Shown here: in pieces, positions 43,397 through 52,053 of the stretch | Layout: each line of letters opens with the position of its first letter | How positions within the stretch are numbered: the first letter of the stretch is position 1 | Origin: Tengunoibacter tsumagoiensis | GTDB taxonomy: Bacteria > Chloroflexota > Ktedonobacteria > Ktedonobacterales > Ktedonobacteraceae | Assembly (NCBI RefSeq): GCF_003967535.1 | Contig: NZ_BIFR01000001.1 | Span: 3,161,001-3,225,000, forward strand | Reading direction: 5' to 3' | DNA length: 64,000 nt | The notes under the pieces: model-generated | The model's input: the letters and a program-made list of their open reading frames with translations, nothing else | Told to the model about the DNA's origin: nothing | Databases searched by the model: none | Made by a program: the position numbers and the translations under genes

Positions 43397-44332
43397 TTAT
43401 GAGAATTGTAAGCCAGCTGCCTCAATAACGACTTGTGCTAGAGCCTTTTTGGCAGTGAGATCTCTCATAATCGTATCAGTAACGACGGTAGGAATGCCAA
43501 GATCCTCGATTTCGGTAGCCAGATGGGCATCTTGCTGATCAATAACCATGACATCTAGAAAATCACGATAGCCTCGGGCAACGCCGACTGCCGAGACCTC
43601 GCGATGCAAGCCCCGCATAATCTTATCCGCAGGTCCCTTGATCGGAGCACCTCCTACAATGGGGCTGACGGCAACAACCATGGCACTTGTTTCATGCAAA
43701 GCATTATGGATGCCAGGGACTGATAAAATCGTGCCGATGCTGACAATGGGATTGCTGGGAGCAATAAACACAGCCTCGGCATTGCGAATAGCCTCAATCA
43801 CGCCTGGGGCAGGCTTAGCCTCCTGGGCTCCGACAAAGACCACATCTAATACTTCATCGGCAAAGCGGCGTTTGACCATATATTCTTCAAAATGAATCAG
43901 ACCAGTGGGCGTTTGAATATGCGTCTCTACCGACTGATTGCTCATTGGCAACATCGTAATTTGCAGGCCAAGGCTGTTTTTTAGCTGATTGGTGATCTCA
44001 CTTAACGTCTTGCCCTGGCGCAGAAGATTGGTGCGGTGAATATGGGTTGCCAGATCGCGGTCCCCAAGGTTAAACCAATCTTCATTGCCATAGCTGGTAA
44101 GTTGTTTCATGGCATGATAGGTATCGTGGCGCAGGCCCCAGCCCTGGGCCTCATCAACAAGGCCAGCTAATGTGTACAGGACAATATCAACATCGGGCGA
44201 GACATGCAGCCCATAGAACTCTCGATCATCGCCGGTATTGGCGATCACGGTAATCTGCTCCTGGGGCACAATCTGTACCACCCCCTGTAGGAAACGGGCA
44301 GCGCCAACTCCTCCTGCGAGTACTACAATCAT
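43397..44332 (-). CDS. cofD: 2-phospho-L-lactate transferase CofD/FbiA (F420 biosynthesis)
   Basis: 311 residues. Transfers the activated acid to the deazaflavin FO to form F420-0 (or its dehydro form). VVLAGGVGAARFLQGVVQ at the start, VIANTGDDREFYGLHVSPDVD and NPIVSIGTILSVPGI, then VSPIVGGAPIKGPADKIM are the usual CofD motifs in order. It lies 12 bases after the nitroreductase-like gene. FO synthase (fbiC/cofGH) is not in the window. Confidence 0.96.
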   Translation of the reverse strand: MIVVLAGGVGAARFLQGVVQIVPQEQITVIANTGDDREFYGLHVSPDVDIVLYTLAGLVDEAQGWGLRHDTYHAMKQLTSYGNEDWFNLGDRDLATHIHRTNLLRQGKTLSEITNQLKNSLGLQITMLPMSNQSVETHIQTPTGLIHFEEYMVKRRFADEVLDVVFVGAQEAKPAPGVIEAIRNAEAVFIAPSNPIVSIGTILSVPGIHNALHETSAMVVAVSPIVGGAPIKGPADKIMRGLHREVSAVGVARGYRDFLDVMVIDQQDAHLATEIEDLGIPTVVTDTIMRDLTAKKALAQVVIEAAGLQFS

Positions 44333-44344
44333 CTTTTATAAACC

Positions 44345-44992
44345 TCAGTCAAAATGAACGATTAATGTATCAAGTGGAAGGCGTGGACGACGCTGAGGAT
44401 CAGCGGCGGCATAACCTACCGTAATCAAGGCATGCGGGATTAAATGGGTATCAAGGTTGAGTGTAGCACAGACAACCTCTGGACAAAAGAGGGGGGCACA
44501 CATCCAGCCAGTATCCAATCCCAGATCGTAGGCCATCAGCAGCATATTTTGTACGGCAGCTCCAAGACTCTGAATCGCCATGGTTGTCTCATCGCTCTGA
44601 CGCCTTGCATCGGGATATTGGTCCAGATCTTCAAGATAAAGGCAAGGGATAATGATAGCTGGTGCTTCACTGATGCGTTGGCGTGATTTTGTGAGGCGAG
44701 TGTGAACGATCTGCTCATCCTGGCCATCCATTTGGAGATTATGCTGCCAGCTCTCACCCATCTGATCCGCTAGCTGAGCTTTAGCCTCCGGACGTGTCAG
44801 AACAACAAAGCGCCAGGGCTGTCGCCCATGTGGCGAGGGAGCCCAGCGAGCTGCCTCAAGGATCTGTTCAAGTTGTTGCCGTTCTACTGGTCGATCCTGA
44901 TACTTGCGTACGCTCCGTCTGCTCCGTAGAAGGGTTGCCAGATCTGAGCTGCGTAGAGGGCTGGTGATCGGTCGTGTTTCTGGTCCTGTCAC
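44345..44992 (-). CDS. Nitroreductase family protein, FbiB C-terminal domain-like
   Basis: 215 residues. LLRSRRSVRKYQDRPVERQQLEQILEAARWAPSPHGRQPWRFVV is the FMN nitroreductase opening, and LGAAVQNMLLMAYDLGLDTGW marks the FMN region. In actinobacteria the C-terminal domain of FbiB reduces dehydro-F420; as a separate gene between cofE and cofD, this protein very probably does the same. That role follows from context, as the sequence alone fits general nitroreductases. A hairpin with T-run separates it from cofE upstream. Confidence 0.85.
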   Translation of the reverse strand: MTGPETRPITSPLRSSDLATLLRSRRSVRKYQDRPVERQQLEQILEAARWAPSPHGRQPWRFVVLTRPEAKAQLADQMGESWQHNLQMDGQDEQIVHTRLTKSRQRISEAPAIIIPCLYLEDLDQYPDARRQSDETTMAIQSLGAAVQNMLLMAYDLGLDTGWMCAPLFCPEVVCATLNLDTHLIPHALITVGYAAADPQRRPRLPLDTLIVHFD

Positions 44993-45040
44993 AATTGTCT
45001 ATCCTATAGTAATTCAGGCTCATGCGTTCCATTGAATCAT

Positions 45041-45088
45041 AAAAAATGGTTCAAGTACCCTTCCAGATCACAATGGCCCTTGAACCAT
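45041..45088 (-). terminator. Terminator-like hairpin between cofE and fbiB-like gene
   Basis: On the minus strand ATGGTTCAAG and CTTGAACCAT (plus coordinates 45046-45055 and 45079-45088) form a perfect 10-pair stem, followed by TTTTTT (45041-45046). It lies right after cofE, which suggests partial termination between cofE and the other three F420 genes. Confidence 0.75.
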
Positions 45089-45098
45089 GCACATAGTC

Positions 45099-45866
45099 TT
45101 AGCGGAACATATCGGTTGCGCTGTCTCGTAGCAGCGTTTTTACCGTTCCACTGGCAGGTTGATACTGATAGCCACGAATGAGGGCAACGGGGACCGCAGC
45201 TATCTTGCCCATCACGAGCTCGGCAGCAGAGGCCAGTTCATCCGCTACGGCGATAACACTGGCGTGTAGCTCATACCCATAGGGATCAATCTGGCCGCGA
45301 TAGTCTGTCATTGCCTCCATCCCTGCAACTCCGATGGCCATATTTATCTGTCCATTGCGCCAGACGCGCCCCCAGGTATCAGAAATAATAATGGCGAGAT
45401 CAAAGTTTTCGCCTTCGCCAGTAAGCTCTTGTATGCGCGTACGCAATTGGTGGGCTGATTGATCAGAATCAATGGGGAGCAAGGTTAAGAGATCGGCTCC
45501 ATTCACATTCGATTCATCAACGCCAGCATTGGCACAGATAAAACCATGGTGAGTCTCACTGATAAGCACCCCGTGGCTCATACGGACGATGCGCTTGCTC
45601 TCGCGGAGCACAACCTCAACATGGCGGGGATCTTTATTGCCTTGTTCTGCAATCTGTCGTGCAAATGCTGAAGGCTCGACCTCGTCCAGTCTGACTGTGC
45701 GTCCCTCCGCTTTGGAAACAATTTTTTGTGTGACAACGAGGATATCGCCCTTTTGTAGGGAGAGCCCTTGCTGTTGCAGTGCTGTAAAAATAAGTTGACC
45801 CAGGTCGGTGCCCAGGGGGATTTCTCCGATTCCAGTGATTGGAATGATACGTAGTTCTGTGCTCAT
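45099..45866 (-). CDS. cofE: Coenzyme F420-0:L-glutamate ligase CofE/FbiB N-terminal domain
   Basis: 255 residues. Adds glutamates to F420-0 with GTP. ELRIIPITGIGEIPLGTDLG, GDILVVTQKIVSKAEGRTV, GFICANAGVDESNVNG and IIISDTWGRVWRNGQINMAIGVAG are the signature blocks in order. In actinobacteria this domain and the nitroreductase domain are fused in one FbiB; here they are separate genes. SD GAGGAGG precedes the ATG. It is the first gene of the F420 run. Confidence 0.96.
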   Translation of the reverse strand: MSTELRIIPITGIGEIPLGTDLGQLIFTALQQQGLSLQKGDILVVTQKIVSKAEGRTVRLDEVEPSAFARQIAEQGNKDPRHVEVVLRESKRIVRMSHGVLISETHHGFICANAGVDESNVNGADLLTLLPIDSDQSAHQLRTRIQELTGEGENFDLAIIISDTWGRVWRNGQINMAIGVAGMEAMTDYRGQIDPYGYELHASVIAVADELASAAELVMGKIAAVPVALIRGYQYQPASGTVKTLLRDSATDMFR

Positions 45867-46078
45867 AAGCCTCCTCGTCCATTATTATATCGCTTGTAGA
45901 GAAAGACTGCCAAGACATCGAAAGTGAGACAGGTTCCTCTCTGTTGTGTTGAGCATAGAGAACTTACAGGAAAGTGGTTCTCTTTCTCTCGCATGAACGT
46001 AGAGTGAGAGATCTCTAATGTCATGCGTTTAGCTCTTGCAAAAGAGCACCTATTTATGGCATACTTACCTTTAGTAAG

Positions 46079-46240
46079 AACCTTCGGGGCAGGGTGAAAT
46101 TCCCGACCGGCGGTAAGACACTTTTGTGGACAGAAGTGTTAAGCCCGCGAGCACATCATCAACGACTCTGTGTGTTGATGGGAATGAGCAGACTCGGTGT
46201 GATTCCGAGGCCGACGGTACAGTCCGGATGGGAGAAGGTT
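46079..46240 (+). promoter_or_regulatory. FMN riboswitch (RFN element)
   Basis: The conserved start CTTCGGGGCAGGGTGAAATT, then CCCGACCGGCGGT, the GCCCGCGAG block, GATTCCGAGGCCGACGGT and AGTCCGGATGGGAGAAGG are all present. P1 pairs AACCTTC (46079-46085) with GAAGGTT (46234-46240). It precedes ribX and ribY, which supports control of riboflavin uptake. Upstream, TTGCAA and CATACT about 18 bases apart near 46037-46068 could be the promoter. Confidence 0.95.
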
Positions 46241-46250
46241 TATCAGGGAA

Positions 46251-46272
46251 CTGTTGCATCTCTGTGCAACAG
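46251..46272 (+). terminator. Hairpin after the FMN riboswitch (expression platform)
   Basis: CTGTTGCA (46251-46258) and TGCAACAG (46265-46272) form a perfect 8-pair stem with a six-base loop. Only a weak T-rich stretch follows, so it may control termination or another step. Confidence 0.5.
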
Positions 46273-46451
46273 GATCGTTTGCTATAGTCTGTGAACTGCA
46301 TTGACGCACAAAAGTATCAGGTTATGGTCGAACGTATCCCTAAGATCTCCCGCGAAAAAAATCCCCCCCAGGTTAGTTGAATTGACGCTTCCCCGTTTCT
46401 CTTTGTTGGCCGCGTGGAATCGTCAGTAGAGCTAATAACCGAGGGATAGTC

Positions 46452-47321
46452 ATGAGTATTTCAACATCCAGTGGGAAGCGCACAGGCTTCAAACTCCAGG
46501 CGTATGCAGAGCCACAGGCGTTGCAGGAGATGCCCCGGCGAAGGGCCGATTCTCAGCGCTGGAAAGACTTGCAACATCTCATCTCTTTTCTACCTCCTTT
46601 TCTCCTCGCTTTGCTCTTTATTATGGGCTGGTATTTTATAACGGCTTCTGGTCGGATCAATAGCCTGATTCTACCAACACCAGCAGAGGTCTTGGCCAGT
46701 TTCTCTGATGGCGTACAGTCGGGCCTCTTCTGGAGCAATCTTCAGGTCACGCTGCAAGAAAGCTTGCTTGGTTTCTTACTTGCCGTCGCTATTGCTTTGC
46801 CGATTGGCTATGGTGTAGCCAAATCCCGTCTTCTGGCTCGAACCTTGCTGCCCTATCTTGCGGCAGGGCAGGCTATTCCAGCTATTGTCATTGCTCCTTT
46901 CCTCTTTTTATGGTTTGGCAATGGCTTGCTCCCTGTGGTCATCGTCTGTATGCTCGTGGTTCTTTTTCCTCTGGTAATGAACACTATTTTAGGTGTGCAG
47001 ACAATTGATCCAGCGCTCACCGATGCTGCGCGGTTAGAGGGGGCTGCTGGCTGGTCTCTCCTCTCCAAAATTGAGTTTCCGCTGGCTTTACCGGCAATTC
47101 TGGCCGCTGTCCGCACAGGGATGACGCTTTCGATTACCGGTGCGCTGGTAGGAGAGTTTTTCTGTAGCCCGGATCGTGGACTTGGCGCTCTGGTTCAGAT
47201 TGCTCTGCATCAATATGATATGTCATTGATGTTTGCCACGGTACTGGTGCTGGCAGTGCTGGCAGCTCTGTATTATAGTGCCACCTGGTTGCTTGTTAAA
47301 GCTGCCGAGTCCACTTACTAA
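46452..47321 (+). CDS. ribX: Riboflavin ABC transporter permease RibX
   Basis: 289 residues. Permease of the SsuC/TauC-like class, about six membrane segments. FLPPFLLALLFIMGWYFITA, then PTPAEVLASFSDGV, and EGAAGWSLLSKIEFPLALPAILAAVR, the ATPase-coupling loop (EAA motif), are visible. The FMN riboswitch 210 bases upstream and the NMT1-like binding protein downstream match the RibXY riboflavin system known from Chloroflexota. SD GAGGG precedes the ATG. No ATPase gene is nearby. Confidence 0.9.
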   Translation: MSISTSSGKRTGFKLQAYAEPQALQEMPRRRADSQRWKDLQHLISFLPPFLLALLFIMGWYFITASGRINSLILPTPAEVLASFSDGVQSGLFWSNLQVTLQESLLGFLLAVAIALPIGYGVAKSRLLARTLLPYLAAGQAIPAIVIAPFLFLWFGNGLLPVVIVCMLVVLFPLVMNTILGVQTIDPALTDAARLEGAAGWSLLSKIEFPLALPAILAAVRTGMTLSITGALVGEFFCSPDRGLGALVQIALHQYDMSLMFATVLVLAVLAALYYSATWLLVKAAESTY

Positions 47322-47430
47322 GCAAGCGTTCGATACGATATAATTCAGAGGCTTCAAAAAAAAAGCGTGCATCCAGAGACAATAGATGTACGAAGGATCA
47401 TTATTGTTGGAAATGGAGTACTGTACAGTG

Positions 47431-48438
47431 ATGCGTCTCTCTCAACGTTCATTTTTTCTCTTGTTGAGCTCTTGTGTGTTCTTATTTTCAGTGGGACTGA
47501 CGGCCTGTGGTGCTGGATCAACAACCGGGGGCACCACCACAAAGCCGCTTAAAAATATTTCGATTGGACTGGGCTACAATCCTGATATTCAATTTGCTCC
47601 TTTTTATGTTGCGAAAAGCAAAGGTTATTATCAGGATGCTGGTCTAAATGTCACCTTTAATCATGGGATTGTGCCAGATCTCATTGGTTCAATGCTGGCT
47701 GGCAAAAGCGATTTTGTCTTTGCCAGTGGCGATGAGTTGCTGGTGGCCCAGGATAAAAATAAAGGGGTACAGGTGGTGGATGTGGCGAACATCTTCCAGC
47801 GCTATCCCGTCAGCCTGATTGTCCCAGCGGATTCTCCCATCAAGACCCTGGCCGATCTCAAAGGTCATAGCATTGGGGAACCCGGACCCTATGGTGCCAC
47901 TCATACGGGCCTGCTGGCGTTATTGTATAAAGCCAACCTGACGGCCTCCGATGTGAACTTGCAGTCTATTGGCTATAATCAGGTTTCGGCGCTCTTAGCT
48001 CATCGTGTGGATGCGGTGATGGGGTATGCTAATAATGAGCCTTTGCAGTTAGAGTCTCACGGACTTAACGTGCGTACGTTTGCAGTCTCCGATTATCAGC
48101 CCCTGGTCTCCAATGGTATCGTTGTGCCACAGAAAACGTATCAGAGCGATGCGGCCACTGTTAAAGCCTTCGTGCAGGCTACACTTAAAGGGGTGCAGGA
48201 GGTCATACGCGATCCAAATGGGGCAGTTGACGTAAGCAAAAGTTTTGTGCCAGGGATGAACACCACGCAGGCACTGGCAGTTTTGAAGGCAACGCTTCCA
48301 ATCTACAAAGGGGATGGGCATCCGGGTTATAACGATAGTGCGACCTGGCAAGCGATGGAACAATTTTTGATTTCACAAAAGATGATCTCACCAGTGAATA
48401 ATCTTTCACAATACTACACAAATGACGCGCTTTCCTGA
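47431..48438 (+). CDS. ribY: Riboflavin-binding lipoprotein RibY (NMT1/THI5-like)
   Basis: 335 residues from ATG 47431. A lipoprotein signal LSVGLTACGAGST-like sequence near residue 25-30 (lipobox TAC) anchors it outside the membrane. SIGLGYNPDIQFAPFYVAKSKGYYQDAGL is the classic start of the NMT1/THI5 substrate-binding fold. The ORF extends upstream to 47386; GTG 47428 is possible. GGAG lies about 12 bases upstream. It is the second gene of the riboswitch-controlled unit and ends before a strong terminator. Confidence 0.9.
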   Translation: MRLSQRSFFLLLSSCVFLFSVGLTACGAGSTTGGTTTKPLKNISIGLGYNPDIQFAPFYVAKSKGYYQDAGLNVTFNHGIVPDLIGSMLAGKSDFVFASGDELLVAQDKNKGVQVVDVANIFQRYPVSLIVPADSPIKTLADLKGHSIGEPGPYGATHTGLLALLYKANLTASDVNLQSIGYNQVSALLAHRVDAVMGYANNEPLQLESHGLNVRTFAVSDYQPLVSNGIVVPQKTYQSDAATVKAFVQATLKGVQEVIRDPNGAVDVSKSFVPGMNTTQALAVLKATLPIYKGDGHPGYNDSATWQAMEQFLISQKMISPVNNLSQYYTNDALS

Positions 48439-48461
48439 GCACGTTAGTGCTGAGTGCAGCG

Positions 48462-48501
48462 GGGGCCTTCTACCTCTTTCGAGAGGTGGAAGGCCCCTTT
48501 G
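48462..48501 (+). terminator. Terminator after ribY
   Basis: GGGGCCTTCTACCTCT (48462-48477) and AGAGGTGGAAGGCCCC (48482-48497) pair with one mismatch around a TTCG tetraloop. TTTGTTTG follows. Confidence 0.9.
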
Positions 48502-48538
48502 TTTGACTCATGCCATCACAGTCTGATCAAAAGCTGGC

Positions 48539-49180
48539 TTAGTTTGTGAATTTGAAAGACTGAAGAATGGGTTGGAAGTACGCAGCATTAGCCAGATCAA
48601 AGCCTGCGGTAGCTGTTGCATACAGGATGCCATAGACCTTCGTATTGGCACTTTGAGCGGGATAGTTGACCGCAATCGCAATCTCTTTGCTGCTGGCCGT
48701 AATACCTTTGACGGTCACGTCCGCAGTGGCACCGCGTTGATCCCAGCTCTGTCCACCAACAGTTGTTTTTGCCGAGACGTTGACTGCCTGATAATTCTTC
48801 GCATTGCTCTTAAAGGCATTGACCGCCAGATCCAGGATAGAATTGGCCGAGAGGAGTGCACCAGGATTTGGGGCAACATCGACAGTGAAGTTGACCAGCC
48901 CGGTTGGATCAGTGAAACTGATGGCTTTTCCTCTCCCTTCCTCAAATTTTTGGTCCTCCGTCACTTTCCAGCCCTCAGGATATTTTAGAGTAAAGCCATC
49001 GCCCTGATAGGTTTTGAGATTGCCTGTACCAGGAATATTGATGCTCGCCTGAGTTGGTGTAGGTGTGGGTTTAGCTGTAGCGTTCGAGCCAAAGAGATCG
49101 CAGGCCGAAAGAGCGAACGTGAGACAGAGACATGATAAGAGTAAAACTGTCCATCGAAAAGAAGAGAAAAAAGACTGCAT
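48539..49180 (-). CDS. Putative lipoprotein with PsbP-like domain
   Basis: 213 residues from ATG 49180, preceded by SD GGAGGG; the frame extends to 49291. The signal peptide with FALSACDLFG has a lipobox (LSAC). A Thr/Pro linker (KPTPTPTQA) is followed by YQGDGFTLKYPEGWKV, a pattern of PsbP-type or DUF1795-like domains in bacterial lipoproteins. Function is unknown. It lies 299 bases downstream of the kinase gene on the same strand; that gap (49181-49479) holds no gene. Confidence 0.78.
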   Translation of the reverse strand: MQSFFSSFRWTVLLLSCLCLTFALSACDLFGSNATAKPTPTPTQASINIPGTGNLKTYQGDGFTLKYPEGWKVTEDQKFEEGRGKAISFTDPTGLVNFTVDVAPNPGALLSANSILDLAVNAFKSNAKNYQAVNVSAKTTVGGQSWDQRGATADVTVKGITASSKEIAIAVNYPAQSANTKVYGILYATATAGFDLANAAYFQPILQSFKFTN

Positions 49181-49479
49181 AGACCCTCCAGTAGTCATTG
49201 TTTTATATGCAATTGGTGTGAAAACCACGAAGCCTTTAGCTTCATGATCCCACCTCCACAGGCACCTCTGCTGATTGAAGACGCTTATCACAAACTAGAC
49301 GTAGGCAAGCGGCTTTTTTGACACCAGGGTAGTGGGCAGTGTTGAAAGAGATCTATAATCAGCTCCAGGGAGGATTGTAGCCTTAGCAGGGATATATAGG
49401 TTCACTTATGAAGGCCACAATCCAACAAATTGACGTTCGGCATTTGAGAAGAAGCCATAGTGTTCTCTCACCGGTGAGC

Positions 49480-51627
49480 TTAATTCAAGGTGTAGATAGC
49501 CAGGTTTTTGAACGTGACATTGGTGCCAGCATCTGCGGCCAACCCAATATCTCCTCCCTTGTACTGATCGCTTGTGGCATAGCCTTGCCAGTTCTGATTG
49601 ATGTAGCAATTATAGACGCCATTGGAGACAATAACTTCAATGGTGATGGTCGAGCTATCTGTCTGTGGAGGGTTAAATGGATAGGAAGTAGAGAGCCCTC
49701 GAGCAGATCCTGTATCATCGGCATAGGTATAGGTCTGTGAAGTTCTGGCCTCTGGATTAACCAGATACGAGTACGCCCCTTGATTCTGTTCACCAGGTTG
49801 ATTATGGAAATAGACACCAAACTGCCCATGTGAGCCAGGATTGACTGTAACTTGAACCTGGAGCACAAAATTCTCGGGAATTTTCTGTTGTTGTGGTAGA
49901 TTACTCAAGAATGTGCCAGCCAGTGTATTGTTTGCAGTATTATGAAGCACCGTGCCATTGGACGTGCACTGCAACGTTGCATTCTGCTTCTGACTCCACG
50001 TACCACCCTGTTTATCACAGGTGCCTCCAGGCAGGCTTGTGCCATAAAGCATGGAGCCAATCGTGCCAACAAAGACTTGAGCTCCATTCGTCGTTGGTGC
50101 AGGCAGACCCGAAGGTTCTTGCGATAGCGGTGTGGTCGGGGTGGAGCTCCGGGTCACCTGTGGTGTACTTTGTGGCGTCTTCTGTGTTTGAGGGGTGCCA
50201 TTGTGTTGATTGGTAGTCGCTGTTCTGTCGGATACTCCATAATGGAGATAAGCTGCCAGGGCACCAGCCACAAGAATAAGGGTGAGGATACTGCCAACAA
50301 GCATCATTGAGGCAGATTGGCAGCCAGCTCGTGCGCGAGGTTGTATCCGAGGTGCCGGGCTAGCGACCTGTTCAAAGCGTCGTACCTCACCCTCTTGCGA
50401 TGGATTGGGAACTTCGCGTGGTTTGACCACCGTTGCGCGGGGATCGGTAATCATTGTTGGGTGTGTCGTTAGCTTCTCTCTGGCTGTTTGCAGGCGAGGA
50501 GCGGCTTCCGTCTCTGAGCTGTGGAGACTTGCGTCCTCATTCATTAAGACGGTTGGGATCGCTTGCACTTGCTTCTGTTGTGCTGCTATGTGTCTGGGAA
50601 GAGGATGATCTTCAGCGATGGGTGAGCTATTATCCAGTTCAGTTGTGAACGGGGGCTGCTCCTGTGGTGTTACGCGTTCAGATGGCGTTGCCTTAGAGTG
50701 ATCGATCGCCTCATAATCGCTGCCAGAAACAGTAGTGGGAGGAGCTTTATAGCCCTCAAGGGTGGTGGTAATCGCATTGCGTAGAGCGCGAGCGAGCTCG
50801 TTTGCGCTGGAAAAACGTTGATCGGGAGATTTTGCCATCGCTTGATGAACAACTGCTTCAACGGCAGGAGGAATACCTGGATTCAGCTCGATCAGAGATG
50901 GAGGAGCCTCCAGAGCATGTTTAATGGCAACCGCTACAGGTGACGCACCGGTAAAGGGAACCTGTCCAGCCAGCATATGAAAGATAACGATCCCTAACGA
51001 GTAGACATCAGTGCGTTGATCGAGAGCACTTCCTGTTCCCTGTTCTGGAGAGAGATACTCAGGGGTACCTACAATCGTCCCTACGCTTGTCAGGAAACGG
51101 CCATTGCTTTCATCTGTGACATCTTTGAGCACTTTAGCCAGTCCAAAGTCAGCGATAAGGACACGACCATCTGCATGAAACAGGATATTGCCTGGTTTAA
51201 GATCGCGGTGCACAATCCCTTTGCTATGAGCACTCTCCAGACCAGCGGCGGCCTGCTCAACAATATTGAGCACCTCCTTGAGTGGAAGCTGGCCTTGTTT
51301 TTCCAACTTTTCCCGCAATGTTCCCCCGGTAACATAGGGCATAACGAGATAGGCTGTATCCCCCTGTTCACCATATTCATAGATGGGCATGATATTGACA
51401 TGATCCAGGGCCGCAATAGCGTCAGCTTCGCGGCGAAAACGAGCCAGGAACTCATCACGGGGCCGTTGCTCAACGAGATCGGGTAACAGGACTTTCACGG
51501 CGACAATGCGTCGAGGTCGCGTCTGTTGAGCTAGATACACTGCACCCATCCCACCACGTCCGAGGAGACGTTGGAGGGTGAATGTTCCGAGCGTCTTCCC
51601 AATTAACTCGTCGTTGTTAGTTCGCAC
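49480..51627 (-). CDS. Membrane Ser/Thr protein kinase with extracytoplasmic sensor domain
   Basis: 715 residues. Kinase domain about 15-280: Gly-rich loop GRGGMGAV (23-30), Lys45 in VAVKVLLPD, HRDLKPGN (140-147), DFG (160-162), PEYLSPEQ. A long low-complexity linker follows, then one membrane segment at about 441-463 (MLVGSILTLILVAGALAAYL). The outer part (about 515-715) has a Cys-containing stretch and a lectin-like beta-rich domain (ENFVLQVQVTVNPGSHGQFGVYFH). It is a PknB-like Hanks kinase. It may sense an external ligand and phosphorylate internal targets. Paralogue of the next gene upstream. Confidence 0.92.
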   Translation of the reverse strand: MRTNNDELIGKTLGTFTLQRLLGRGGMGAVYLAQQTRPRRIVAVKVLLPDLVEQRPRDEFLARFRREADAIAALDHVNIMPIYEYGEQGDTAYLVMPYVTGGTLREKLEKQGQLPLKEVLNIVEQAAAGLESAHSKGIVHRDLKPGNILFHADGRVLIADFGLAKVLKDVTDESNGRFLTSVGTIVGTPEYLSPEQGTGSALDQRTDVYSLGIVIFHMLAGQVPFTGASPVAVAIKHALEAPPSLIELNPGIPPAVEAVVHQAMAKSPDQRFSSANELARALRNAITTTLEGYKAPPTTVSGSDYEAIDHSKATPSERVTPQEQPPFTTELDNSSPIAEDHPLPRHIAAQQKQVQAIPTVLMNEDASLHSSETEAAPRLQTAREKLTTHPTMITDPRATVVKPREVPNPSQEGEVRRFEQVASPAPRIQPRARAGCQSASMMLVGSILTLILVAGALAAYLHYGVSDRTATTNQHNGTPQTQKTPQSTPQVTRSSTPTTPLSQEPSGLPAPTTNGAQVFVGTIGSMLYGTSLPGGTCDKQGGTWSQKQNATLQCTSNGTVLHNTANNTLAGTFLSNLPQQQKIPENFVLQVQVTVNPGSHGQFGVYFHNQPGEQNQGAYSYLVNPEARTSQTYTYADDTGSARGLSTSYPFNPPQTDSSTITIEVIVSNGVYNCYINQNWQGYATSDQYKGGDIGLAADAGTNVTFKNLAIYTLN

Positions 51628-52053
51628 GCTCGCAACTCCTCTTGCTACAAAAATACGTAAACCTTTTTATTTTCATGAAATGTATCTCAGGTAATTATCT
51701 GATAATAAGTCCTTGTTTGCCACCCTGGCCGGATGATGGGAATAGTGTGCGGTTATCGCGACGATTCACAAAAGAACCAACTGGTCTGCATGAATCAGCA
51801 TAAGTAGAAAAGGCGATAATTACGCTGTTTTCTTCCCTATTATAATGGACGTTTTCTCTTCGTCAACTGGTGTGTTTGAACGGTATGCTTGTGTTGACGG
51901 TCGTTGAAGAGATCAGGAGTGGCCTCCAGATAGTTGATCTAGCTATCTGGATATAGTGTATACTTGCCAACCCATGTATGTAAAGTAATTCTGATCTTAA
52001 TAGTAATTTGGTAAAAAATGGCGTTTCTTCCTACCTGTCGGGTCAATATGCAT
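51628..52053. other. Intergenic region between the two kinase genes
   Basis: 426 bases, AT-rich, likely containing the promoter of the downstream kinase. No gene or strong hairpin is evident. AGTTGATCTAGCTATCTGGATATAGT near 51932-51958 contains a small dyad (GATCTAGCTATC). Confidence 0.55.

Noticed and set aside
51016..51486. 156-codon frame antisense to the kinase domain
   Set aside because: Mirror of conserved kinase codons; no independent support.
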